This document shows, piece by piece, positions 1-7,359 of a DNA stretch of 64,000 nucleotides. Within the stretch, counting starts at the first letter, position 1, and each line of letters opens with the position of its first letter. The notes beneath the pieces were generated by a model that saw only the letters and a list, made by a program, of their open reading frames with translations, did no database searches and was not told where the DNA came from. A program made the translations under genes and the position numbers. This stretch comes from Synechococcus sp. CBW1002. Its GTDB lineage: Bacteria; Cyanobacteriota; Cyanobacteriia; PCC-6307; Cyanobiaceae. Location of the stretch: the NCBI RefSeq assembly GCF_015840915.1, contig NZ_CP060398.1, forward strand, positions 1,798,001 through 1,862,000, written 5' to 3'.

Positions 1-55
1 ACGCAGTTGCCTACGCAGTTGCCTATGCAAATGGCCTGTGTCATTGGTTGCGCAA

Positions 56-84
56 CAAAAAAGCCCCCCGTGAGGGGGGGCTTT
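56..84 (-). terminator. Rho-independent terminator after cpcA
   Basis: A perfect GC stem (AAAGCCCCCC, loop GTGA, then the complement) is followed on the minus strand by a run of T. It lies about 50 bases after the cpcA stop and is placed to end the minus-strand phycocyanin transcript. Confidence 0.85.
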
Positions 85-131
85 GGATCCTGGAGCGAAC
101 GAACCGCAGGGAACGAAGGCTCGGATCGGGA

Positions 132-620
132 TCAGACGAGGGCCGAGATGGCGTAGTCGATGTAGTTGTTGGCGATGACGCCGGCGTCGCCGGAGACGCC
201 GTGGTTGGCCTTGATGTAGTTCAGGGCTTCGACGTACCAGGAGGGGGACAGTTCGAAGGTGCGGTTGATCTCATCGAGACCGGCGATCAGGTACTCGTCC
301 ATGGGGCCGGTGCCACCAGCCACGAGGCAGTAGGTGACCATGCGGAGGTAGTACCCGATGTCACGGGCGCACTTGGCCTTGCCACGGGCGTCAGACGCAT
401 AGTTGGTTCCCTGCATCTGGGTGGTGTAGGGGAACTTGCTGTAGACGGCCTGGGCAGCACCGTTCACCAGCTCATCGGCTTTGGCGGTGAGGGCCTTGGC
501 AGCCTCAAGGGCATTCTTGGCGCGCTCGAAACGACCGAAAGCGGCGTTGAGCTCGGTGTTGGAGAGGAAGCGGCCCTGGGAATCAGCGGCGGCGACGGCT
601 TCGGTAAGGGGGGTCTTCAT
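132..620 (-). CDS. cpcA: C-phycocyanin alpha subunit CpcA
   Basis: Alpha subunit of phycocyanin, the light-harvesting biliprotein of phycobilisome rods on the cytoplasmic face of the thylakoid. The 162-residue length is the family standard. The chromophore attachment residue is Cys84 in the KCARD context, and the N-terminus MKTPLTEAV is typical. It follows cpcB by about 80 bases on the same strand, the usual cpcBA order, and ends just before a strong terminator. Only one Cys for a bilin is seen in the alpha chain, as expected for C-phycocyanin. Identification is secure; whether phycocyanobilin or another bilin is attached cannot be read from this gene alone. Confidence 0.98.
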   Translation of the reverse strand: MKTPLTEAVAAADSQGRFLSNTELNAAFGRFERAKNALEAAKALTAKADELVNGAAQAVYSKFPYTTQMQGTNYASDARGKAKCARDIGYYLRMVTYCLVAGGTGPMDEYLIAGLDEINRTFELSPSWYVEALNYIKANHGVSGDAGVIANNYIDYAISALV

Positions 621-704
621 TGAAGGGATTGAAGAAGAAGGGTGGACCTAAATCAGGAGGCTGCTGCCGAGGGCAACAGCCAGGGATCAGCGGAGCTGGT
701 CGCC

Positions 705-1223
705 TCAGGCGACAGCAGCAGCGGCGCGATCGAAGTAGGTGCCGATCTCGCTCATCAGAGCGGAGCAGTCGCCGGGGGTGATGCCGTTGCGATCGTTGGC
801 GATGCTGATGGCGGCGTCCTTCATCTTGCGGATGCCTTCAGCCACGGAAGCGCCAGGGACGCCCAGGGCAAGGTAGGTTTCACGCAGGCCGTTGAGGCAG
901 CGATCTTCCAGCACGGAAGCGTCGCCGGTGAACACGGCGTAGGTGATGTAGCGGAGAACGATCTCCATGTCGCGCAGGCAGGCAGCCATGCGACGGTGGG
1001 TGTAAGCGTTACCGCCGGGGGCGATCAGGGCAGGCTGTTGATCGAAGAGATCGCGAGCTGCGTTGGTGACGATCTTGGAAGCGTTGGAGGTGATCCGGTT
1101 GACGGAATCCATGCGCTTGAAGCTGTCAGCAACGACCGACGACAGAGCGTCGATCTGACCAGCGTTCAGGAATTCGCCGCGGGCATCAGCCTGCGCAACA
1201 ACCTTGGTGAAGGCGTCGAACAT
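705..1223 (-). CDS. cpcB: C-phycocyanin beta subunit CpcB
   Basis: Beta subunit of phycocyanin, partner of CpcA in rod hexamers. It has the family length of 172 residues, both bilin cysteines (Cys82 and Cys153), and Asn72, the site methylated in this family (GGNAYTH). An AGGAG Shine-Dalgarno lies nine bases before the ATG, which supports this start. It is the first gene after a terminator that closes the upstream cpcD/cpcC unit, so cpcBA probably has its own promoter in the roughly 330 bases between. The CpcT-type lyase encoded at 4451-5053 is the expected enzyme for Cys153. Confidence 0.98.
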   Translation of the reverse strand: MFDAFTKVVAQADARGEFLNAGQIDALSSVVADSFKRMDSVNRITSNASKIVTNAARDLFDQQPALIAPGGNAYTHRRMAACLRDMEIVLRYITYAVFTGDASVLEDRCLNGLRETYLALGVPGASVAEGIRKMKDAAISIANDRNGITPGDCSALMSEIGTYFDRAAAAVA

Positions 1224-1554
1224 TTAGTTAAAGCTCCTGTTCTCGACGTTCAGTGTCGGGATGGTGAATGGTCGAGGCGTGATTCCACGCACTCTGGTCA
1301 GCTGATCGGAGCCGCTCTTGGCGAACCCCTGTCAACAAGACCTGACCATTGTTGGACCCTGACCCCACCTGAATGAGGAGTGATTCACAAACGGTCACCA
1401 CTGGCCAGATCGGCTGCGGTGCAGTGGCTCTGCTCCAGGGGGCGGGTTGGTCGGTTCGTGGTGGACAGCCGGACCTGACTGTCTTTGTATCGCAATGAAC
1501 GTTGTGTCTCGCCATGGGATGGGTGCTCCGATGGGGATGGCCAGATCCGCGCAG
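1224..1554 (-). promoter_or_regulatory. cpcBA upstream region
   Basis: Non-coding stretch between the terminator that ends cpcD and the start of cpcB. It should hold the cpcBA promoter. On the minus strand a TTGACA hexamer is visible around 1330-1335, but I see no convincing -10 box at the right distance, so I do not assign a start site. No credible gene is present. Confidence 0.45.
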
Positions 1555-1582
1555 CAAAAAGGCCCCCGTCAGGGGGCCTTGG
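1555..1582 (-). terminator. Terminator after cpcD
   Basis: Stem AAGGCCCCC, loop GTCA, and its complement, followed on the minus strand by TTTTT. It sits 48 bases after the cpcD stop and separates the linker genes from cpcBA, so read-through or attenuation here could set the linker to phycocyanin ratio. Confidence 0.8.
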
Positions 1583-1629
1583 GGCCGGGCAGTGCAGGGC
1601 ACCGTTCGGATTGCAGCACTGCGGAGGAT

Positions 1630-1881
1630 TCAGCCTTTGGCTTTCTTGCGGGGCGCAGCTCCGCCGGCGCCGGGCAGGTCGCCGCCATTCACTGACACAC
1701 TCGTCACCTTTCCGCCCATGCGGTTAACCATCTGAAGGGTCTCATTCATGCGGGTGTAAGGCACCTGCATGACGCAATCAGCGCTGCGTACGAAATCATT
1801 CTGAGCGAGCCCGGTCACCTGGATGGTGACCTGACGGCCGCTACTGAAGCTCGTGCCCCGGGAACCGGCAGAAACTTTCAT
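1630..1881 (-). CDS. cpcD: Small rod-capping linker CpcD
   Basis: An 83-residue protein made of a single CpcD domain, the small linker that caps the distal end of phycocyanin rods. The pattern of a basic N-terminus, a YTRMNETLQ-like helix and a strand (VTSVSVNG) matches the family, and the same fold recurs at the C-terminus of the neighbouring CpcC linker. It starts 35 bases after the cpcC stop on the same strand, so the two linkers are probably co-transcribed. The C-terminal tail is Gly/Ala/Lys-rich and probably flexible. An allophycocyanin core linker (ApcC) is the main alternative; the rod-gene context favours CpcD. Confidence 0.85.
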   Translation of the reverse strand: MKVSAGSRGTSFSSGRQVTIQVTGLAQNDFVRSADCVMQVPYTRMNETLQMVNRMGGKVTSVSVNGGDLPGAGGAAPRKKAKG

Positions 1882-1916
1882 GGTGGTTCAAACAGCGAGG
1901 GAATGGAAGTAAGCGA

Positions 1917-2762
1917 TCAGTTCACCGGGGTGATGCTGGCGATGCGACCGCCTTCCCGGTGGATCTGCTGCTGGTACGCCAGCAGTTTTGCGAAGGGAAT
2001 GAAACGCACGCGATTGCTGCGCTTGTGCAGACGGTAGTTGCTGAAGCCGGTGATCTCCACCCGGAAGGTGCGTCCTTCCTCGGACGCGCCTACACCCATG
2101 CGGGTCACGCCATCGGCCTGCACCTTCCGGAACACGGAGCCTTTGGCGTTGGGGCTCACCACCGGAACGGCAGCTTCGGAGTGGACGGCGGGGTTGAGGC
2201 GGGACTGATTCTTGAGGATGTCACCCTTGACCGAGGCCGCAGCGCCGCGGCTGAGCTGCAGCATGTAGGAAAACTGCAGGCCCTGCTGGCCAATGGAGTA
2301 GTCCCAGCCATGCAGGTAAGGAACCATCTCCTCACCGAAGCGGTTCTGGTATTCGGCGCTGTCGATGTACGAGTCAATCTCGGCGTCGAAACCCTGCTCC
2401 TGGAGAATGGTGAAGTGCTCCAGCATCTCTGCTTTGTTCTGGGGAGCGCGACCGAGCAGGTGTTTGAAATTCAGCTCGATGAAGCGATAGGCGTTGCAGT
2501 TCTCGAAGAACTTCTGGCGGTACAGGCCACTTTTGGCCACCTGACGCACGAACTCACGCACGCTCAGGTAGCCGCGCCGGAACAGGGATTCGGGACCCTC
2601 AAGGCGCTCGCTTTCCATGATGTACTGGTTGCCGAGCACCTGCTGGTAGACGGCCCGGATCAGGGTGGACTTATCCACCTCCGTTCCGTTCGTCCAGTTC
2701 TCCTTGTTCCGTGCATTGGAGAAGCGCTCGATGCCCAGGTAGGCAGCGTTGGCGAGAGTCAT
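1917..2762 (-). CDS. cpcC: Phycobilisome rod linker CpcC
   Basis: Rod linker that joins phycocyanin hexamers. The 281-residue product has a PBS-linker domain (about residues 10-170, with a VYQQVLGN helix and the YIDSAEYQ motif) followed by a CpcD-like domain from about residue 200 to the end. I chose the ATG at 2762, giving MTLANAAY, because linker homology begins there; an open frame runs further upstream to 2867 without family character. It is the first gene of a cpcC-cpcD unit and is divergent from the coiled-coil gene at 3034. The CpcC identity rather than a phycoerythrin linker is inferred from context. Confidence 0.85.
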   Translation of the reverse strand: MTLANAAYLGIERFSNARNKENWTNGTEVDKSTLIRAVYQQVLGNQYIMESERLEGPESLFRRGYLSVREFVRQVAKSGLYRQKFFENCNAYRFIELNFKHLLGRAPQNKAEMLEHFTILQEQGFDAEIDSYIDSAEYQNRFGEEMVPYLHGWDYSIGQQGLQFSYMLQLSRGAAASVKGDILKNQSRLNPAVHSEAAVPVVSPNAKGSVFRKVQADGVTRMGVGASEEGRTFRVEITGFSNYRLHKRSNRVRFIPFAKLLAYQQQIHREGGRIASITPVN

Positions 2763-3033
2763 GGGCGTGAGGGGCCGGGGGGCGGAAGCGGACAGGCAGA
2801 AGACGGTGCCGAGGACGTCATCGGCAGACGTCCGGTGGCGTGGGAAGCCGCTGGCGGTTCTGACCAAGAGGCTTCAGCCGGATCCTATGGGGGCGGTTTC
2901 TCTCTCCGGGCTGGCTTTCAGAATCGTTACAAATGTTTCGCCCGCTCTGTCTGGCTCTCTGCCTGCGGCCTATCCCCTCTGGCCAGCCTGGGCAGGGCCG
3001 ATACCATCCGCCCACATCTGCGAACCCCTCGTG

Positions 3034-3510
3034 ATGGCAAAGGCTCCCGAGGCTGCCGATCCCGCCCTGCGACTTGCCGAGCAGCTTCAATCCCTGTCGC
3101 AGGTCGCTGAGACGCTCACCTATCGCCTTCTCGATCTGGAAGAGCGGCTGAATGCCCAGGAAGCCCGCAGCCTGGAGCGGCTGCAGGCTGAGAGCGCGGC
3201 GGCGGTCCATCAGGCCGAGGAAACTGAACTGCGCCTGCTGGAGACCGAAGATCGGCTGGAGCGACTGGAAATCCTGCTGGGTGGGGAAGAGGCGCGATCC
3301 AAGGCCGCACCCCCCGCCAGGCTGCAAGTGGTTCCTGCCGCAGTGGCCAGCCCGTCAGCCGCCAAGCCAGACACGGTCAGGCCAGAACCTCCCAGTGCTG
3401 ATCAGGTGGTGATGCTCACGCCTGATCCCTGCCCGCCTGATCCGTTCCCGGAGGAGGAGGAACAGGCCTTCATGGATGACGAGGTTCCTCTGGCGCAACA
3501 AACGGCCTGA
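3034..3510 (+). CDS. Coiled-coil protein of the phycobilisome region, unknown function
   Basis: A 158-residue protein I do not recognise. Residues about 15-85 form a charged helical heptad region rich in Leu, Glu and Arg (LEERLNAQE, LLETEDRLERLE), likely a coiled coil. The rest is Pro/Ala-rich and acidic (PEEEEQAF) and probably disordered. There is no signal peptide or membrane segment. It is the only plus-strand gene inside the minus-strand rod cluster, divergent from cpcC (271 bases between) and convergent with the linker at 3516 (5 bases between). A GTG directly precedes the ATG at 3034, so the start may be one codon earlier. A role in rod assembly is only a guess from location. Confidence 0.7.
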   Translation: MAKAPEAADPALRLAEQLQSLSQVAETLTYRLLDLEERLNAQEARSLERLQAESAAAVHQAEETELRLLETEDRLERLEILLGGEEARSKAAPPARLQVVPAAVASPSAAKPDTVRPEPPSADQVVMLTPDPCPPDPFPEEEEQAFMDDEVPLAQQTA

Positions 3511-3515
3511 TCCGT

Positions 3516-4292
3516 TCAGGGACCGGTGCTCAGCATGGCTCCGGCGGTGGTCAGCAGCACCCGGCCCACTTCCAGAGCACCCACGGCGGCCAGTCCCAGC
3601 CAGAGTCGCTGGGCCCATTCCGGAGGCTTGCCGCCCTTCCAGGACGGCGAGGTGATTTCGCCGGAAAAACGTGCTCCTGAGCCCAGTCCGCCGGCTGGGG
3701 CCCGGCGGTTCGTGGCTTCGCGCCAGTACTGGTCGTAACGCGGTGCCTGCTGGTTGAAGGGAATCGCGCCGATGGCGCGTCCTGGCAGCACCCGGTTGCG
3801 CTGATAGGGAACTTCGTCAAGACCAAAGGCCTCGAGATATTCCTGGGAGTCGAGCAGGGTGTCGATCAGGCCTGGAAGACCCTGTTCAGCGATCAGAATC
3901 GAGAGGGCAATCTGTTCCTGCTGGCCATGCACCGGCCGTCCCAGAACGCGGCCCACCATCTGCTCAACCACGCGGTAGTTGCTGTTGCAGCGGTAGAAGC
4001 CATCTCGGAAGGTCTGCGACAACAACAAGCCGCGAATGAAGTCGCGCGTGTTGATCAGGCCGTTGCGCAGCCGCGATTCCAGCGCCGCATCGCGGTCGAC
4101 CCGGAAGGCATGAAAGAAGATCTGCTGATAGGCCCGCTCAATCAGAGCATCGACCTCTTCCCGGCTACGAGCGGCGGTTTCACTGGGCAGTCGCTGTGCC
4201 AGTCGCCCGGCATCCTGCTCACTTCCTGTGGTGAATCCCTGGACTCTCGCGTTGATCGCGGTGGGGTTGGTGCTGAGAAGGGGCAGTGCCAT
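3516..4292 (-). CDS. cpcG: Rod-core or rod-membrane linker, CpcG/CpcL family
   Basis: A 258-residue linker with the family N-terminus MALPLLS and a PBS-linker domain (about residues 40-180; LLSQTFRDGFYRCNSNYR, LDSQEYL). Classical CpcG attaches rods to the allophycocyanin core. Here the last 30 or so residues form a hydrophobic segment (LWLGLAAVGALEVGRVLL), which is the hallmark of CpcL, also called CpcG2. CpcL anchors core-less rods in the membrane near photosystem I. One Glu and one Arg sit within the segment, so it may be amphipathic rather than a clean transmembrane helix. Family membership is firm; the CpcL subtype is inference. Confidence 0.87.
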   Translation of the reverse strand: MALPLLSTNPTAINARVQGFTTGSEQDAGRLAQRLPSETAARSREEVDALIERAYQQIFFHAFRVDRDAALESRLRNGLINTRDFIRGLLLSQTFRDGFYRCNSNYRVVEQMVGRVLGRPVHGQQEQIALSILIAEQGLPGLIDTLLDSQEYLEAFGLDEVPYQRNRVLPGRAIGAIPFNQQAPRYDQYWREATNRRAPAGGLGSGARFSGEITSPSWKGGKPPEWAQRLWLGLAAVGALEVGRVLLTTAGAMLSTGP

Positions 4293-4450
4293 GCCTGGTG
4301 AGAATAACGTGCTGAACGGTATGGGGCTTCTGGCGGAAATGGGTCCGTTCGGCGCGGCTTATTACATCGCTTCACGATTTCAAGATTGATGTCGCTCTTC
4401 TATGTTTCGTGAACCTTGTCCAGGGCTGACAGGACAGGCCCCCACAGTAT

Positions 4451-5053
4451 TCAGGTCCGGAAGGTGTCGCCCCAGGAGGAAGGAATCTCGGCGCTGTAGT
4501 CGTGGGTGCGGCTGAATTCAAACGGGCCTGCCAGCGACCCCCACAGCTGTTCGTGGGTGCTGGGGTCATGGCCACGGTCAATGGTGCGCATGCCGCGGCT
4601 ATCGATGTCAAAGCTGCTGACCAGGTAGGCGGTGCTGCCCTTGCGTTCCACCAGGCAGCGGCAACCCGGCTCCACCTCGCCCACGAATCCTTCGCCCTGT
4701 TCGCGCACCACGTAATTGCAACCTTCCAGGGGAAGCAGATCGTCGGCGACGATCTGGTCGCGTCGCTCGGCGTCGTCGATGGCACCCCAGAAGCGACGTT
4801 CATCGCGCAGGGCCTGGTTGCGGATGATCAGGCTTCCCTGCCGCTCCTCAGCCTGCAGCACCCGGATCCGGTACGGGACTGCCGGCGCAATGGCGTACGA
4901 CTGCTCCAGCAGCAACGATCCCGGGGCCAGCTGCGGCAAGGGCCGGAAGTGGACCAGGATGTGGGCGTAGAGGGGGGGGTTATCGAATGCCTGGGCCTGA
5001 TTGCTGAAGCCGGCGCTCAGCATGGCCACCAGCCGACCGAGAGAGCTGCTCAT
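4451..5053 (-). CDS. cpcT: Phycobiliprotein lyase CpcT (CpeT/CpcT family)
   Basis: A 200-residue T-type bilin lyase, which attaches phycocyanobilin to Cys153 of the phycocyanin beta chain. The family features are the start SSSLGRLVAMLSAGFSN, the HILVHFRPL strand, a central beta-barrel with YRIRVLQ, and the conserved GCRCLVER stretch. It lies in the rod gene cluster, downstream of a small gene at 5065 (11-base gap) with which it probably shares a transcript. Specificity for CpcB rather than a phycoerythrin or phycoerythrocyanin subunit is inferred from the lack of such genes here. Confidence 0.88.
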   Translation of the reverse strand: MSSSLGRLVAMLSAGFSNQAQAFDNPPLYAHILVHFRPLPQLAPGSLLLEQSYAIAPAVPYRIRVLQAEERQGSLIIRNQALRDERRFWGAIDDAERRDQIVADDLLPLEGCNYVVREQGEGFVGEVEPGCRCLVERKGSTAYLVSSFDIDSRGMRTIDRGHDPSTHEQLWGSLAGPFEFSRTHDYSAEIPSSWGDTFRT

Positions 5054-5064
5054 GACGTCAGACC

Positions 5065-5310
5065 TTACAAACCCAGGAGGCGAATCCGAAAGTCAGCCAC
5101 CTGGCGGGCCATGGCCGGGCGGCTGATCATGAAGGGGTGGTCGCGGAGCTGGTCGAGCACCAGGTCAATCCTGTGGTTGGCGTCCTCTGGGCTGTTCCCC
5201 AGGGCCTTCCAGGCGGCATCGAAGCTCTGGGCGAAACTGTCGGCGTTGTCATACAACCGATCGGAGGCCAGTGGCGGTACGGGCATCGGCCTCGGCAGCA
5301 ACCATCCCAT
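5065..5310 (-). CDS. Conserved-looking small protein upstream of cpcT
   Basis: An 81-residue soluble protein I do not recognise. It is predicted mostly helical (FAQSFDAAWKALG, DLVLDQLRDHPFM) and ends LLGL. The 11-base gap to cpcT and shared strand suggest co-transcription and perhaps a role in phycobilisome biogenesis, but nothing in the sequence shows a function. The first dozen residues are Pro-rich and the true start may lie further in. Confidence 0.55.
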   Translation of the reverse strand: MGWLLPRPMPVPPLASDRLYDNADSFAQSFDAAWKALGNSPEDANHRIDLVLDQLRDHPFMISRPAMARQVADFRIRLLGL

Positions 5311-5356
5311 TCTGCCCGTGCACCTCGTGGCTGTTCCGGTGTCGGTGAAGCCTGCT

Positions 5357-5668
5357 TCAGCCGCCGGCTTGCGGGACCTGGCGGGAGGCTTTGGGCTGGT
5401 CCAGGGCCTGGGGGCGATCGGCGGGGTCGCGGCGCAGCTCCCGCTCCAGCATCTGAATGCGGCTGTCGCGCAGGCAGAACTTGCAGCCCCCGGTGGTCTG
5501 CAGGTGCTTTTCCGGCGTGATCGTGATCAGCTTCACCGGGTGCAGGCTGCAGCGGATCTTGATCGGTGTCTTGTAGCTCTTGTACACGATGTCGCGATAG
5601 TCGTAGCGCTGGCCGAAGCGGGTTCGTGCCCGTGCCAGGAAGGTCTCCTTATCGATCGGACTTCCCAT
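5357..5668 (-). CDS. Small Cys/His protein resembling DUF723
   Basis: A 103-residue protein. Residues about 8-66 resemble the DUF723-type module seen in phage and nuclease-associated proteins: FGQRYDYRDIVYKS, a basic strand IKIRC, then a possible zinc site from Cys40, His43, Cys62 and Cys65 (CSLH and CKFC). The last 35 residues are polar and Arg-rich. It is on the same strand as the cpcT pair, 46 bases upstream of the 81-residue gene. No endonuclease catalytic domain is attached. The family assignment is from memory of the motif and the function is unknown. Confidence 0.65.
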   Translation of the reverse strand: MGSPIDKETFLARARTRFGQRYDYRDIVYKSYKTPIKIRCSLHPVKLITITPEKHLQTTGGCKFCLRDSRIQMLERELRRDPADRPQALDQPKASRQVPQAGG

Positions 5669-6006
5669 GGTTCAGGCCTGGCTCTGTGGCATCAGGTGAA
5701 GGCGGGCCGGTGCTGCTGGCCGGCAGGCCTCCAGGCTGCGAAGACCCCGAGGTGGCGTCATGGGCAAGTCTGTTGTGCTGTGAGAGGTGAGCTGGAGGTG
5801 CGTTCCAGAGGCCTCTCTGGAGCAGGAGAGACTGTGTGGGTGTCGCGTTCCACTAGGTCAATTGGTCGGATCAGGCTAAAGCCGTGGCGCTGAGGCCGAA
5901 TGGCTCGCTGCCCAGGGAAAATCCGCGGCGATGGGGGACTCCTGTCCCTGGCTGGAGATTATTAAGCCTTCCGATCACAAGGGATCAGAATCGATTCAAA
6001 CTGTGA
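5669..6006. other. Intergenic, no gene recognised
   Basis: The 338 bases between the DUF723-like gene and tRNA-Phe show no frame with coding character, RNA gene or clear terminator. The last 60 bases are noticeably more AT-rich than the surroundings and may hold tRNA-Phe 3' processing signals. Confidence 0.4.
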
Positions 6007-6079
6007 TGCCAGGACCCAGATTTGAACTGGGGACACGGCGATTTTCAGTCGCCTGCTCTACCAACTGAGCTATCCCGGC
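6007..6079 (-). tRNA. trnF: tRNA-Phe (GAA)
   Basis: A 73-base cloverleaf on the minus strand. The seven-pair acceptor stem (GCCGGGA with TCCTGGC, one G-T pair), D-loop AGCTCAGTTGGTAGAGC, anticodon loop CTGAAAA with GAA, and T-loop GTTCAAAT are all present. CCA is not encoded. It sits eight bases beyond the stop of the comF-like gene. Confidence 0.97.
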
Positions 6080-6087
6080 CCGTCGCC

Positions 6088-6600
6088 TCAGCGACCCGCA
6101 GATCTTAGATCACCACCCAACGCCGGCGTTCGGGCCAGGCAGAGCAGGCCGGCGACGCGCCAGCCACTCTCCTCCAGGGCGGCGGCGGCGGCGCAGGCGG
6201 TTGCTCCTGTGGTGAGGATGTCGTCGATCAACAGCACCGGCTGGCGCGGCCCCGACTGCACCGGTCTGACCTGGCTGCAGCGGAAGGCACCCGCCTGGTT
6301 GGCCAGCCGCAGGGCGCGGCCCAGGTGGTGTTGCCCCAGGGTGGGGCGGCTGCGCTCCAGGAGTGCTTGGCTGCGGCAGGCGAGCAACCGCTGCAGTTCG
6401 TCGCAGATCAGCGCCGGCAGGGGATTGCTGCGCCGTTTCCAGCTGGGAATGGCGACCAGCAGTGGCGGCTGCTTCCAGAGCGGCAGGCCCAGGCTCATCT
6501 GCTGCAACAGGCCGGCGATGGCGTCGCGGCTGGTGGCGCCATCGGCGTGCTTGCGCAGGTTCAGCAGCAGCTGGCGCAGCGGGCCGTCGTAGCTGCCCAC
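6088..6600 (-). CDS. comF: ComF-family phosphoribosyltransferase-like protein (start disrupted)
   Basis: ComF proteins act in DNA uptake during competence. The PRPP-binding motif LLIDDILTTGATA lies near the C-terminus. The GTG at 6600 is the first ordinary start codon in frame, yet the frame stays open upstream to about 6978 and encodes the family zinc finger (PCCPLC at about 6750, then CAPC). No ATG, GTG or TTG occurs in that frame between its opening stop and 6600. A GTG at 6809 lies in another frame and would join if the G6 run at 6798-6803 had one more base, giving about 240 residues. The true gene is therefore probably 6088 to about 6809. Confidence 0.8.
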   Translation of the reverse strand: MGSYDGPLRQLLLNLRKHADGATSRDAIAGLLQQMSLGLPLWKQPPLLVAIPSWKRRSNPLPALICDELQRLLACRSQALLERSRPTLGQHHLGRALRLANQAGAFRCSQVRPVQSGPRQPVLLIDDILTTGATACAAAAALEESGWRVAGLLCLARTPALGGDLRSAGR

Positions 6601-6887
6601 TGCCCACCAGGGCAGTGGAGCACTCTCGTGCAGGCAGGGAAACCGCAGGTCCAGGCGCTCCTGGCAGGGGGCGCAGGGCCAGTGGTGCTGATCGCCGCAG
6701 CTCTCATCGGTGCTGGCCCGGGCACGGCGGCAGAGGGGGCAACAGGGACGGCTGATCAGGTTGAGCGCCCGCTGGATCGGATCGGGCGGTGACAGCTGGG
6801 GGGAGGCACGATGGGAGGTGACCAGAACGGCAGCTGCCGGCGGCAGGCGAACTGGCGAAAGGATTCCCCAAGGCGGACCCAGCGGGT

Positions 6888-7169
6888 TCAGGCGTTGGTG
6901 TCCTGCTTCGGCAGCGCCCGCAGCATCGCCACCAGGGTGCGATGGGCATCCTCGCTGTCGCTGAGCTGGTGATCAAAGGCCACCTCCACCCTGGCTCCGT
7001 CCACCTCCAGCCGCATCGCATCGGGGTTCACCGCCAGCAGGCGGGCCTCGGTCGCTCCGCTGATACCGGCGTAGTGCCGGGCATAGGACAGCACCGCTTC
7101 GGCATGGTCTTCGTTCATGTGCTTGCAGATCCGATCGCTCACGGCGGTGGTGAGGGGGTCGGCGGCCAT
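6888..7169 (-). CDS. DUF2470 domain protein
   Basis: A 93-residue protein matching DUF2470, a small domain related to the C-terminal part of haem-oxygenase-like and pyridoxamine-oxidase-like proteins. The diagnostic stretch is ICKHMNEDHAEAVLSYARHYAG, followed by a strand with DAMRLEV and a DAHRTLVAMLR helix. The ATG at 7169 is chosen because similarity begins with it; the open frame extends upstream without family character. In plants a DUF2470 protein takes part in tetrapyrrole regulation, so a link to haem or bilin binding is possible but unproven here. Confidence 0.82.
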   Translation of the reverse strand: MAADPLTTAVSDRICKHMNEDHAEAVLSYARHYAGISGATEARLLAVNPDAMRLEVDGARVEVAFDHQLSDSEDAHRTLVAMLRALPKQDTNA

Positions 7170-7239
7170 GGGACAACAGGTGGGTGGGATCGGCCTGATT
7201 CTGGCGCTCGCGCCGGGCACCTTCCCGGCCGGTTTCACG

Positions 7240-7359
7240 TCAGGCGGCACCGAAGCGCTGCCAGAGCAGCAGGCCCAGGCGGATGGCGCTGAAGCCCACG
7301 TATCCCGCCAGCACCGCAAACAGGGCCATCGAGATCACGGTGCGCAGTCGTTCGTTCAT
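7240..7359 (-). CDS. 39-residue single-pass membrane peptide coupled to the FGGY kinase
   Basis: Reading from an ATG at 7359 gives 39 residues: a short basic N-terminus (MNERLRT), a hydrophobic segment from about residue 8 to 33 (VISMALFAVLAGYVGFSAI) and WQRFGAA. Its ATG overlaps the TGA of the upstream kinase gene as ATGA, the usual arrangement for translational coupling. I do not recognise the family. The clean hydrophobic profile and the coupling make it likely to be real. Confidence 0.6.
   Translation of the reverse strand: MNERLRTVISMALFAVLAGYVGFSAIRLGLLLWQRFGAA

Noticed and set aside
642-1376. A 244-codon plus-strand frame across cpcB
   Set aside because: It is the antisense of the well-identified cpcB gene and has no family character; long antisense frames are common in GC-rich DNA.
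1959-3110. A 383-codon plus-strand frame opposite cpcC
   Set aside because: It mirrors cpcC codon structure and has no domain; explained as a shadow of the real gene.
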